From contig CALIUX010000179.1 of the NCBI GenBank assembly GCA_938048505.1, forward strand, positions 1 through 10,409: DNA of 10,409 nt. The letters run 5' to 3'. Source of the stretch: an uncultured Pseudomonadales bacterium. GTDB taxonomy: Bacteria; Pseudomonadota; Gammaproteobacteria; Pseudomonadales; Cellvibrionaceae. The notes under the pieces are model-generated. The model did no database searches and had not been told where the DNA came from. It saw only the letters and a list, made by a program, of their open reading frames with translations. A program made the translations under genes and the position numbers. Below, piece after piece: positions 1-7,313 of this stretch (position 1 is the stretch's first letter; every line of letters starts with the position of its first letter).

Positions 1-374
1 CACAAGAGCTGCCAATGCTACGCATCTTAACGGATCGCGGTACAGAGTACTGTGGTCGAGTTGACCAGTGTGATGACCAGCTTTATCTTGCGATCAATGA
101 TATTGATCATACAAAAACCAAAGCGCTGTCACCGTAAACGAATGGTATTTGTGAACGTTTCCATAAGACGATTTTGGATGAGTTTTATCAAGTGACTTTT
201 CGAAAAAAGCTTTATGCTTCATTGGAGGAGCTGCAGAAAGATCTGGACGACTGGATGGCTTACTATAACAATGAAAGAACCCATCAAGGCAAGATGTGTT
301 ACGGTAGAACACCACTCGACACATTGCTGGATGGAAAAGCGATTTGGGTAGATAAAAACTTAGCTCAATTCTAA
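1..374 (+). pseudogene. IS481/IS3-type transposase, C-terminal remnant with in-frame stop
   Basis: This is the C-terminal part of a DDE (rve integrase-core) transposase, entering from the left edge in the frame starting at base 3. The second catalytic Asp lies in LTDRGTEYCG (codon 33–35) and the final Glu in NGICERFHKTI (codon 153–155). The family-typical tail YYNNERTHQGK...GRTPLDTLLDGK follows, and the frame ends at TAA 372–374. A TAA at 135–137 interrupts the frame between SP and TNGICERF, where relatives usually read SPQTNGICERF, so a single CAA-to-TAA change is the simplest explanation. The stop removes the last catalytic residue, so this copy should be inactive. The open frame 174–374 is only the remainder after the stop. 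The N-terminal half is outside the window. IS481 is my best family call; IS3 orfB is the alternative. Confidence 0.85.
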
Positions 375-375
375 A

Positions 376-430
376 CTGACAGACACCACTCAAAATGGGT
401 AACTGTCAGATTAAATCTGAGCTAGTACAC
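376..430. repeat. Probable right end of the IS element, with inverted repeats
   Basis: Just after the transposase stop, CTGACAG (376–382) and CTGTCAG (403–409) are exact inverted repeats. They are followed by the near-palindrome CAGATTAAATCTG (407–419) and then GAGCTAGTACA. Read inward on the minus strand, this starts TGTACTAGCTCAGATT, which looks like a TG-starting terminal inverted repeat. The exact boundary (about 429–430) and the target duplication cannot be confirmed because the other IS end is outside the window. Confidence 0.5.
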
Positions 431-442
431 TTGAGAGCTGTA

Positions 443-524
443 AAAAATTCCTTCAAATCGACTACTCGATAGAAAGCGCCCGAGTAGTCGATTTGATTGA
501 CCTTCGCGGTCAACCGGAATTTTT
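443..524. other. Nested inverted repeat folding as a three-way junction; possible groEL terminator
   Basis: Three perfect stems are nested here. The outer stem is AAAAATTCC (443–451) with GGAATTTTT (516–524), 9 bp. Inside it is a 16-bp stem, 453–468 with 481–496, closing a 12-nt loop. Next to that is a 6-bp stem, TTGACC (497–502) with GGTCAA (508–513), with a 5-nt loop. Only three bases (452, 514, 515) inside the outer stem are unpaired outside the loops. On the minus strand the structure ends in GGAATTTTTT, about 100 nt or more past the groEL stop, so it could terminate groESL transcripts. The plus strand also ends in a T run. The nested branching is more elaborate than an ordinary terminator, so a mobile palindromic (REP/MITE-like) element or a structured RNA is possible. 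It lacks the GTTRRRY core of an integron attC site. Confidence 0.6.
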
Positions 525-623
525 GATAACGATAGTTTGACTCAGGGACAAGCCCCCAAGATTTCTTTCTTTAAAAAATACTTTACAGACCTTTTACTAC
601 TCAATGAAACACTCATTTGTGAT

Positions 624-2294
<1,671 letters not shown>

Positions 2295-2361
2295 CTAAAT
2301 AGGGTTAATTTCGGAGTAAGATAAATAAGCTGGAAGCGATTAGGCTTCAGTGAATCTCAAT

Positions 2362-2655
2362 TTAAGCTTCAACAACAGCTTTGATGTCACTTTCGCTGAT
2401 AACAATCAATTCTTCGCCGTCAACTTCAATGGTGTCAGTGCCAGCATATTTACCGAATACAACGGTATCGCCTACTTTCACATCAACTGGGCGAGACTCG
2501 CCGTTATCCAATACTCGGCCAGAACCTACTGCAATCACTTCACCTTGGTTTGGCTTTTCTTGTGCTGAGCCTGGAAGAAAAATACCACCAGCGCTCACTT
2601 GCTCTTCTTCTTTGCGACGTACAACAACTCGATCGTGTAACGGACGAATTTTCAT
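2362..2655 (-). CDS. groES: Co-chaperonin GroES (Hsp10)
   Basis: GroES is the heptameric lid that binds GroEL rings through a mobile loop and caps the folding chamber in the cytosol. The product is 97 residues, the standard size, beginning [18 protein letters not shown]. The mobile loop contains GGIFLP (residues 23–28), followed by the conserved [16 protein letters not shown] and a C-terminal [27 protein letters not shown] segment. An upstream in-frame ATG would add 17 residues (MSRQPNIIN...), but the family start and a GGAG ribosome binding site (2664–2667), eight bases before ATG 2655, favour the shorter form. It is the first gene of the groESL pair, with fxsA upstream as in Escherichia coli. 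Confidence 0.98.
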   Translation of the reverse strand: MKIRPLHDRVVVRRKEEEQVSAGGIFLPGSAQEKPNQGEVIAVGSGRVLDNGESRPVDVKVGDTVVFGKYAGTDTIEVDGEELIVISESDIKAVVEA

Positions 2656-2663
2656 CAACTTTT

Positions 2664-2667
2664 CTCC
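2664..2667 (-). promoter_or_regulatory. Ribosome binding site that sets the groES start
   Basis: GGAG on the minus strand, eight bases before ATG 2653–2655. It supports the 97-residue GroES rather than the 17-residue N-terminal extension that begins at 2706. Confidence 0.75.
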
Positions 2668-2821
2668 AATAGTGTACAGGTTGATAATATTTGGCTGCCT
2701 GCTCAATCAAATCACCGAGCTAGACAAGCCGTTGTTTAAACCCTTTCTAACTAACGGGTTGCATAAATAGCGTGCGGCATACATGCCTGACTTAAGACAA
2801 ATACACTTCAGTGTGCAGCCT

Positions 2822-2849
2822 ATCTGGGAGCGCTTTTGATGATTTCAAC
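2822..2849 (-). promoter_or_regulatory. Candidate sigma-32 heat-shock promoter of groESL
   Basis: On the minus strand, GTTGAAA (2843–2849) matches six of seven positions of the sigma-32 -35 element CTTGAAA. After 13 bases, TCCCAGAT (2822–2829) resembles the -10 element CCCCATNT. The spacing is within the usual range. Transcription would start near 2815, giving a groES leader of about 160 nt, which is long. No CIRCE operator (TTAGCACTC-N9-GAGTGCTAA) is present, which fits sigma-32 rather than HrcA control. A weaker sigma-70-like pair nearer the gene (TTGATT 2705–2710, TATTAT 2684–2689, spacing 15) could serve basal expression. Confidence 0.55.
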
Positions 2850-2886
2850 GGTGCAATAGAGTTTTTTTGCATTTATTTGCAGTAGA

Positions 2887-3351
2887 TTACTTCTTATCAA
2901 TCCTTGTTGAAGATTTTGCACTCTCAGCGGCCGACACTTCATCATATTCACCTTCTATAATGTCACCCGAATCAGTCTGCCCATGCGTGTGATGCTTACT
3001 ACCCAGATCACTTGGCATGCGCTTTTCTAGGAATCCGGCAAGCAGAACCCGCACATTAGGTATTAAGCACAGCAATGCAAGCATATCTGTTATCACACCA
3101 GGGTGAATCAAAAGGATGCCTGCCAAGGCAAGGAAAACACCCGCTGTCATCTCTTTAAGCGGTAACTGGCCTGCCGCGATTTTTTCTCTGCCCCGTAAAA
3201 ATGCAGCACTACCCTGCCGACGAATCAACATAAAGCCCACGCAACCCGTGCCAAGCACCAGCAAGACCGTAGGCCAAAAACCAATCAAGTGTCCCATCAG
3301 AGCTAAATCAAAAACAGGCAACAAAACAATAAACAATAAAAAAGCACGCAT
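2887..3351 (-). CDS. fxsA: FxsA-family inner-membrane protein
   Basis: FxsA is a small cytoplasmic-membrane protein known in E. coli because its overproduction relieves F-plasmid exclusion of phage T7; its normal role is unclear. The 154 residues match the family (about 158 in E. coli). An N-terminal membrane segment (MRAFLLFIVLLPVFDLALMG) is followed by a second around 25–45. The conserved RRQGSAAFLRGREKIAAGQLP stretch comes next, then a hydrophobic block AGVFLALAGILLIHPGVITDMLALLCLIP, where the HPG..TD motif is diagnostic. A charged soluble tail ends in EGEYDE and DKK. It sits directly upstream of groES, the same order as in enterobacteria. No convincing terminator separates it from groES, so read-through is possible. 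The ribosome binding site is weak (GGGTG four bases before ATG). A strong terminator lies only about 20 nt upstream of its start. Confidence 0.93.
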   Translation of the reverse strand: MRAFLLFIVLLPVFDLALMGHLIGFWPTVLLVLGTGCVGFMLIRRQGSAAFLRGREKIAAGQLPLKEMTAGVFLALAGILLIHPGVITDMLALLCLIPNVRVLLAGFLEKRMPSDLGSKHHTHGQTDSGDIIEGEYDEVSAAESAKSSTRIDKK

Positions 3352-3371
3352 AATGCACCCAACTAAAGAGC

Positions 3372-3397
3372 AAAAAAAAGGCCCCGAAGGGCCTTTT
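3372..3397 (-). terminator. Strong intrinsic terminator just upstream of fxsA
   Basis: On the minus strand, AAAAGGCCC pairs with GGGCCTTTT around a TTCG tetraloop and continues into a total of eight T residues (3379 down to 3372). The plus strand reads only four T residues, so it mainly stops minus-strand transcription. It would end transcripts from the DUF481 gene, or a short transcript from the candidate promoter at 3455–3484, only about 20 nt before the fxsA start. Confidence 0.85.
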
Positions 3398-3448
3398 GGC
3401 GATACATAGCGAGCAACATTCTGTTGGCATGCATCATAAATGAGTTCG
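3372..3448 (-). ncRNA. Candidate short transcript (small RNA or fxsA leader)
   Basis: A sigma-70-like promoter (3455–3484) and the terminator at 3372–3397 would define a transcript of about 77 nt with no convincing gene. A 24-codon open frame (3363–3437) crosses the terminator but lacks a ribosome binding site, so I do not call it coding. The arrangement fits a small RNA, or an attenuated fxsA leader whose read-through controls fxsA. No known RNA family was recognised. Confidence 0.25.
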
Positions 3449-3454
3449 ATACAC

Positions 3455-3484
3455 TTTATATTGGGGCAACTCAGAAACCTTCAA
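3455..3484 (-). promoter_or_regulatory. Candidate sigma-70 promoter upstream of fxsA
   Basis: On the minus strand, TTGAAG (3479–3484) and TATAAA (3455–3460) are separated by 18 bases. They match four of six and five of six consensus positions. The predicted start is near 3448. The product would meet the intrinsic terminator at 3372–3397 before reaching fxsA. Confidence 0.4.
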
Positions 3485-3545
3485 GTCTTGACCCGTCAGG
3501 TTAAGTCCATCAGATCAATCTAATAGTGCCTAAGCAAAGCATCCA

Positions 3546-3572
3546 ATGCACTAGCTATAGGAGCCAGTGCAT
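3546..3572 (-). repeat. Inverted repeat just after the DUF481 gene
   Basis: ATGCACT (3546–3552) pairs with AGTGCAT (3566–3572), and an inner GCT/AGC pair extends the stem around an ATAGG loop. It begins eight bases past the stop codon at 3580. It has no T run, so it may be a processing or stability hairpin rather than a terminator. Confidence 0.4.
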
Positions 3573-3579
3573 GAATTGA

Positions 3580-4650
3580 TTACCAAGTGTAAGTCACACC
3601 TACTCGGTAAGTCGTATCACCACGCTCAACACCGTCTGCTGGGTTGTTGATGTAGTCATAGTCAAGGTTGAATGCAGCAGAGATGCCTGCACCTAAAGGT
3701 GCTGATACGCCAGTTTCTGCGCGTGCAAACCAATCATCACTTTCATCAAGACTCTGGGTCAGGTGGCTACGGTGAAATAGAGCAATGCTGCGAGGAAACA
3801 AGTAACGGTAATCAACGGCAAAACGTGCCGAAGCAAAATCTTTGCTTGCCTCAATGCCTTCGGCTATTTCTGCAGCAGAAATATCTGAGCGTTCTTTGGT
3901 TTGTTGCATGCTAAGTTCTAGCTTAAGGGCAGTTTTAACCGACTCCCACCACTGGAAACCCGCACCAGCACCGGCAATATAACGCTCAAGAATCTTTTTA
4001 GCGCCGTCTTTTTCTGCAGTCAAATCACCCAATAAATACCATCTTGGGTTGAAGAACCAATCAACACCATAGGCTGCTTTGTAGTACTCGGTAACCTGAT
4101 TTTGCTTAGAGGTCACTTCATCGCCTTGCGCATCAACCGCAACCGTTTCTACTTCAAGCGATTCGCCAACATAGCGTAATTCAAAACCGTGACGAAAGTC
4201 ATTGTGGCGCAAATTTACCTGAGACTCAGCCAACCAGTTACGTGAATCGACGTTACCACTCTTTTCGGTACCCACCAAAGTGAGTTTACCCGTGTAGGCA
4301 TGCAATGCTTTTTCATGTGTTGCAAATAGGACAACATCTTCTAATGTCATTAATGATAAAGACTTGGCTTCACCACTACAGTTAACACTCATTTGATCGC
4401 CATTAAGGCCTAATAGCTGACAAGGCTGATCTGTACCACGCAGCTTCACTGGCTGGCTTTCATGAATGCTTTTGATATCAGATTTGTTAACGGTGATCTC
4501 GCCTACTTTATCAGCAGCCCAAACAACTGAATCAGCGCTGATCGTTTTGAGTGAACCACCTACTTTATCACCATTATTTAGCTCGATTTGCCCAGCCATA
4601 GTAGTAGCACTGGCAATGCTCGCAATAGCTGCAATAAAACGCTTGAGCAT
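3580..4650 (-). CDS. DUF481 (YdiY-like) outer-membrane beta-barrel protein
   Basis: The product is 356 residues with a Sec signal peptide (MLKRFIAAIASIASATTMA, cleavage near residue 19–20), so it is exported. The N-terminal mature part, QIELNNGDKVGGSLKTISADSVVW, shows the NGD-x-hydrophobic-x-G pattern that precedes DUF481 barrels. From about residue 120 alternating amphipathic strands such as GKLTLVGTEKSGNVDSRNWLAESQVNLRHN and RHGFELRYVGES follow. The last residues are YRVGVTYTW, an aromatic C-terminal residue typical of BAM-inserted outer-membrane proteins. DUF481 has no established biochemical function. The start is supported by GGAG (4659–4662), eight bases upstream. It appears monocistronic, divergent from the transporter at 4793, with a candidate promoter at 4682–4709. 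No truncation is seen. Confidence 0.85.
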   Translation of the reverse strand: MLKRFIAAIASIASATTMAGQIELNNGDKVGGSLKTISADSVVWAADKVGEITVNKSDIKSIHESQPVKLRGTDQPCQLLGLNGDQMSVNCSGEAKSLSLMTLEDVVLFATHEKALHAYTGKLTLVGTEKSGNVDSRNWLAESQVNLRHNDFRHGFELRYVGESLEVETVAVDAQGDEVTSKQNQVTEYYKAAYGVDWFFNPRWYLLGDLTAEKDGAKKILERYIAGAGAGFQWWESVKTALKLELSMQQTKERSDISAAEIAEGIEASKDFASARFAVDYRYLFPRSIALFHRSHLTQSLDESDDWFARAETGVSAPLGAGISAAFNLDYDYINNPADGVERGDTTYRVGVTYTW

Positions 4651-4681
4651 AATTAATTCTCCAAGGGGTTAAAAAGCGCGC

Positions 4682-4709
4682 ATAATAACGTAAAACATCA
4701 AAAGGTTAA
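4682..4709 (-). promoter_or_regulatory. Candidate sigma-70 promoter of the DUF481 gene
   Basis: On the minus strand, TTAACC (4704–4709) and TATTAT (4682–4687) are spaced by 16 bases. They match four of six and five of six consensus positions. Transcription would start about 25 nt before the ATG at 4650. It lies in the 142-bp divergent spacer shared with the transporter gene. Confidence 0.45.
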
Positions 4710-4792
4710 GCCTACAAGCCACAATAATTACTTTCAGGCCATTGGATTTTACATTTTAAGATAAAATTTAAACAGGAAAAAAGTTTTAACTT

Positions 4793-6379
4793 ATGCACGC
4801 TCTACATATTTATATTGATCGTAAAATTGCGAGTATTTTTTTACTGGGAGTCATCAGCGGTACACCTTGGGTCATGATTGGGTCAGCGCTAACGCTCTGG
4901 CTGGCCGAAGCAGGTATAAGTCGTAGTGTAATTGGTTTTTCAGGTTTGATTTTTTTTGTTTACGCCATTAATTTCTTTTGGGCGCCACTGATAGACCGAA
5001 TCACACCAAAACTTGGCATTAAGCTGAACGGCAAACTTTCATGGATTGTAGTTTGCCAAGGAATTATTGCCTTAAGCTGCATTGCAATGAGTCAATTCAC
5101 ACCAGTCGGCGATACCAAGCTACTCATTTTATGTGCGCTATTTCTCGCTACAGCATCCGCAACACAAGACATTGCCATTGACGCTTACCGCGTACAAAGC
5201 TTTACAACCCAACAAAGCCAGAAAGTTTCTGCCGCCGCCGCCGCGGCAACGGGTGGCTGGTGGACAGGCTATGCCTGCATCGGCTTTTTGCCACTGATGC
5301 TTTCAGATCAAGGGATTAGCTGGCCTTTGCTTTATCAAGGCATGGCAATATTTACGTTTATCTGTTTATTATTATGCTTATGCCTACCAGCAAACACCCT
5401 CTCGCAGGTTAAAGCGGTCAGTGATGTAGACAAGAAAGGGGCTATTGGCCACAACGACCCTTTACTGGTTAACCCTTCAATCACAGTACCAGCAATCAAA
5501 GTACCCACGACTCATTCCAATACCGATAAGTATCGCCTTATCACACTGCTCGCTAGCCCTTGGATTATTGCTATCTGGGCAATAGGGCAATGGCACTTGC
5601 CACAGACTTTAATAGAGCAAAGCTATTTTCCCGCTTTAGCTATGACAGTCGTTCTGACTCTATTCGCTACGGCGCTTTATATACTAGCCCAAAGAACAAC
5701 ACACACATTGTCTGCCACGCAACATATCAATATTAGTGATCGCTTACTGGCCAATATCTATCAAACGCTGATAGCACCCTTGCAAGACTTTTTTATACGC
5801 AACGGATTACATTTGGCAATAAGCTTACTGGGTTTTGTATTTTTATTTAAAGTGGGGGAAGCATTTTTAGGGCGCATGTCGATTGTCTTTTATCAAGAAA
5901 TCGGTTTTAGCAAAACAGAAATTGCATTTTATTCAAAAACAGTCACTTGGGTTGTTACCCTATTATCCGTCATCCCGGCAGGGATTTTAAATGCGCGATT
6001 GGGGCTTTATAAAGGACTCATGATCAGCGGTATTTTGATGGCACTGAGCAATCTTTTATTTTGCGCGATTGCATTAACTGGTCCCGTACAGTGGCTGTAT
6101 GGCGTAACAGTTGTAGTGGATGGCTTCACTGCCGCATGGGGTACTGTTGCGTTTGTTGCGTTTATCTCTCACCTTTGCAACCATCAATTTTCTGCCACAC
6201 AATACGCCTTACTCGCATCACTTGGAAACTTGGCTCGCACGACATTATCGAGCAACAGCGGACTACTCGTTGACTCACTTGATGGCAATTGGGCAATGTT
6301 TTTCCTCTTAACAATATTGATGATTATCCCCAGCCTACTGCTGCTACGAACATTGCGTCATCGGCTCAGTACGCTTTGA
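4793..6379 (+). CDS. AmpG-family MFS transporter (muropeptide permease-like)
   Basis: This polytopic inner-membrane protein of 528 residues belongs to the AmpG branch of the major facilitator superfamily. AmpG imports anhydro-muropeptides for cell-wall recycling, but other members carry other substrates. Family features are IDRKIASIFLLGVISGTPWVMIGSALTLWLAEAGIS at the N terminus, FFWAPLIDRI near 61–70, TQDIAIDAYRVQ at 124–135, and the second-half block APLQDFFIRNGLH...KVGEAFLGRMSIVFYQEIGFSKTEIAFYSKTVTW. A polar stretch (about 201–246) and two extra membrane segments (about 249–300) lie between the halves, as in AmpG. E. coli AmpG has 491 residues. The nearest purine-rich site (AGGA) is about 15 bases from the ATG, so initiation may be weak, yet the start fits the family. 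No ampC, ampR or amidase gene is adjacent, so the substrate is unproven. Confidence 0.82.
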   Translation: MHALHIYIDRKIASIFLLGVISGTPWVMIGSALTLWLAEAGISRSVIGFSGLIFFVYAINFFWAPLIDRITPKLGIKLNGKLSWIVVCQGIIALSCIAMSQFTPVGDTKLLILCALFLATASATQDIAIDAYRVQSFTTQQSQKVSAAAAAATGGWWTGYACIGFLPLMLSDQGISWPLLYQGMAIFTFICLLLCLCLPANTLSQVKAVSDVDKKGAIGHNDPLLVNPSITVPAIKVPTTHSNTDKYRLITLLASPWIIAIWAIGQWHLPQTLIEQSYFPALAMTVVLTLFATALYILAQRTTHTLSATQHINISDRLLANIYQTLIAPLQDFFIRNGLHLAISLLGFVFLFKVGEAFLGRMSIVFYQEIGFSKTEIAFYSKTVTWVVTLLSVIPAGILNARLGLYKGLMISGILMALSNLLFCAIALTGPVQWLYGVTVVVDGFTAAWGTVAFVAFISHLCNHQFSATQYALLASLGNLARTTLSSNSGLLVDSLDGNWAMFFLLTILMIIPSLLLLRTLRHRLSTL

Positions 6380-6496
6380 TAGCACCTAATATAGGACTTT
6401 TTTATAGAATCTTTTTATAGGGCTTTTGAATGCTTTAACTTATGAAATCACATAAAAACAAGCAAAAATATAGCGTTTTAACAATTCCTTACCTTT

Positions 6497-6524
6497 TTGC
6501 CATTGAATGAGCGTAGGCTACAAC
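6497..6524 (+). promoter_or_regulatory. Candidate sigma-70 promoter of lemA
   Basis: TTGCCA (6497–6502) matches five of six -35 bases. TACAAC (6519–6524), after 16 bases, matches four of six -10 bases. The predicted leader is about 55 nt. The rest of the spacer is AT-rich, with two copies of TTTTTATAG (6399–6407, 6412–6420) just after the transporter stop. Confidence 0.35.
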
Positions 6525-6576
6525 TTGTTAATGTTCTGCGAATTGACTAAGCTAAGAATAAAATATCACATGTAAT

Positions 6577-6582
6577 GGAGAG
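6577..6582 (+). promoter_or_regulatory. Ribosome binding site that sets the lemA start
   Basis: GGAGAG lies four bases before ATG 6587 and overlaps the alternative ATG at 6575. It therefore favours the 198-residue LemA over the 202-residue form. Confidence 0.7.
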
Positions 6583-6586
6583 TGTT

Positions 6587-7183
6587 ATGGGTACATCAGG
6601 TCTTATCACGCTAGCAGTGATTGTTGCGGCTATCTTTTTTATCATTTATTTGTACAACAAACTGGTTCAACTCAAAAATCGTGTTGAGAACGGTTTCTCT
6701 CAAATCGAAGTACAGCTTAAACGACGCTATGATTTGATTCCCAATCTCATTGAGACAGCAAAAGCCTACCTCAAACACGAGTCCGAAACATTAGAAGCGG
6801 TTGTGAATGCACGCAATGCCGCATCAAATGAGCTCAGTGCGGCAAGCAATAATCCCAGTGATGGATCACACATTAATGCACTCGCTGGCGCTGAAAAAAT
6901 CTTAGGGCAAGCAATGGGGAAATTTAACCTCGTAGTAGAGGCTTACCCAGACCTAAAAGCCAGCGCCAACATGCAACAACTGAGCGAAGAATTAGCGTCT
7001 ACCGAGAACCGCATTAGCTTTGCGCGCCAAGCATTTAATGATGATGTCATGCATTACAATATTTTCCGCGAGAGCTTTCCAGCCAATATTTTTGCCAGCC
7101 TTTTTGGACATACCCAAAAAGCTATGCCACTTGAATTTGAAGATAGCGCAGAAATAGCCGTTCCACCTAAAGTGTCTTTTTAG
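6587..7183 (+). CDS. lemA: LemA family membrane protein
   Basis: LemA proteins have one N-terminal membrane anchor and an extended helical-bundle domain. Their function is poorly defined, but their genes often sit beside HtpX-like M48 proteases. The 198 residues start with a membrane helix at about 4–24 (GLITLAVIVAAIFFIIYLYN). The family signature follows: RVENGFSQIEVQLKRRYDLIPNLIETAKAYLKHE (about 32–65), then LAGAEKILGQAMGKFNLVVEAYPDLKAS and the C-terminal TENRISFARQAFNDDVMHYNIFRESFPANIFASLFG. I chose ATG 6587 rather than the in-frame ATG 6575 because GGAGAG (6577–6582) is well placed for 6587 and overlaps the earlier ATG. The M48 peptidase gene follows after 130 bp on the same strand. Confidence 0.95.
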   Translation: MGTSGLITLAVIVAAIFFIIYLYNKLVQLKNRVENGFSQIEVQLKRRYDLIPNLIETAKAYLKHESETLEAVVNARNAASNELSAASNNPSDGSHINALAGAEKILGQAMGKFNLVVEAYPDLKASANMQQLSEELASTENRISFARQAFNDDVMHYNIFRESFPANIFASLFGHTQKAMPLEFEDSAEIAVPPKVSF

Positions 7184-7239
7184 ATACTTTAGGTTCTTGC
7201 GCCAAGCAATGGATCAGCACTCTAAATACGCCTTTCAGC

Positions 7240-7271
7240 TGCTCAAAAGCATCCTATCTGAGCACTTTTTT
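7240..7271 (+). terminator. Weak terminator-like hairpin between lemA and the M48 gene
   Basis: TGCTCA (7240–7245) pairs with TGAGCA (7259–7264) across a 13-nt loop, followed by C and six T residues. The stem is short and not GC-rich, so at most it would attenuate read-through from lemA into the peptidase gene. Confidence 0.3.
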
Positions 7272-7313
7272 CTGGGCATCTTCATCTAGATACTTTTATT
7301 GGGTGGTATAGCA

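Noticed and set aside
94..393. Minus-strand open frame opposite the transposase remnant
   Set aside because: It overlaps the recognisable transposase frame completely, has no recognisable domain and is explained as a shadow.
443..524. Integron attC site
   Set aside because: Nested stems suggested it, but there is no GTTRRRY core, no complementary RYYYAAC, and no integrase or cassette context.
3363..3437. 24-codon open frame before fxsA as a leader peptide
   Set aside because: It has no ribosome binding site, runs through the terminator hairpin and has no attenuation-type run of regulatory codons.
7181..7296. Direct repeat TAGATACTTT (7181–7190 and 7287–7296) as a target-site duplication around a small element
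   Set aside because: The repeat is short and AT-rich, its first copy overlaps the lemA stop codon, and the enclosed 96 bp shows no terminal inverted repeats.
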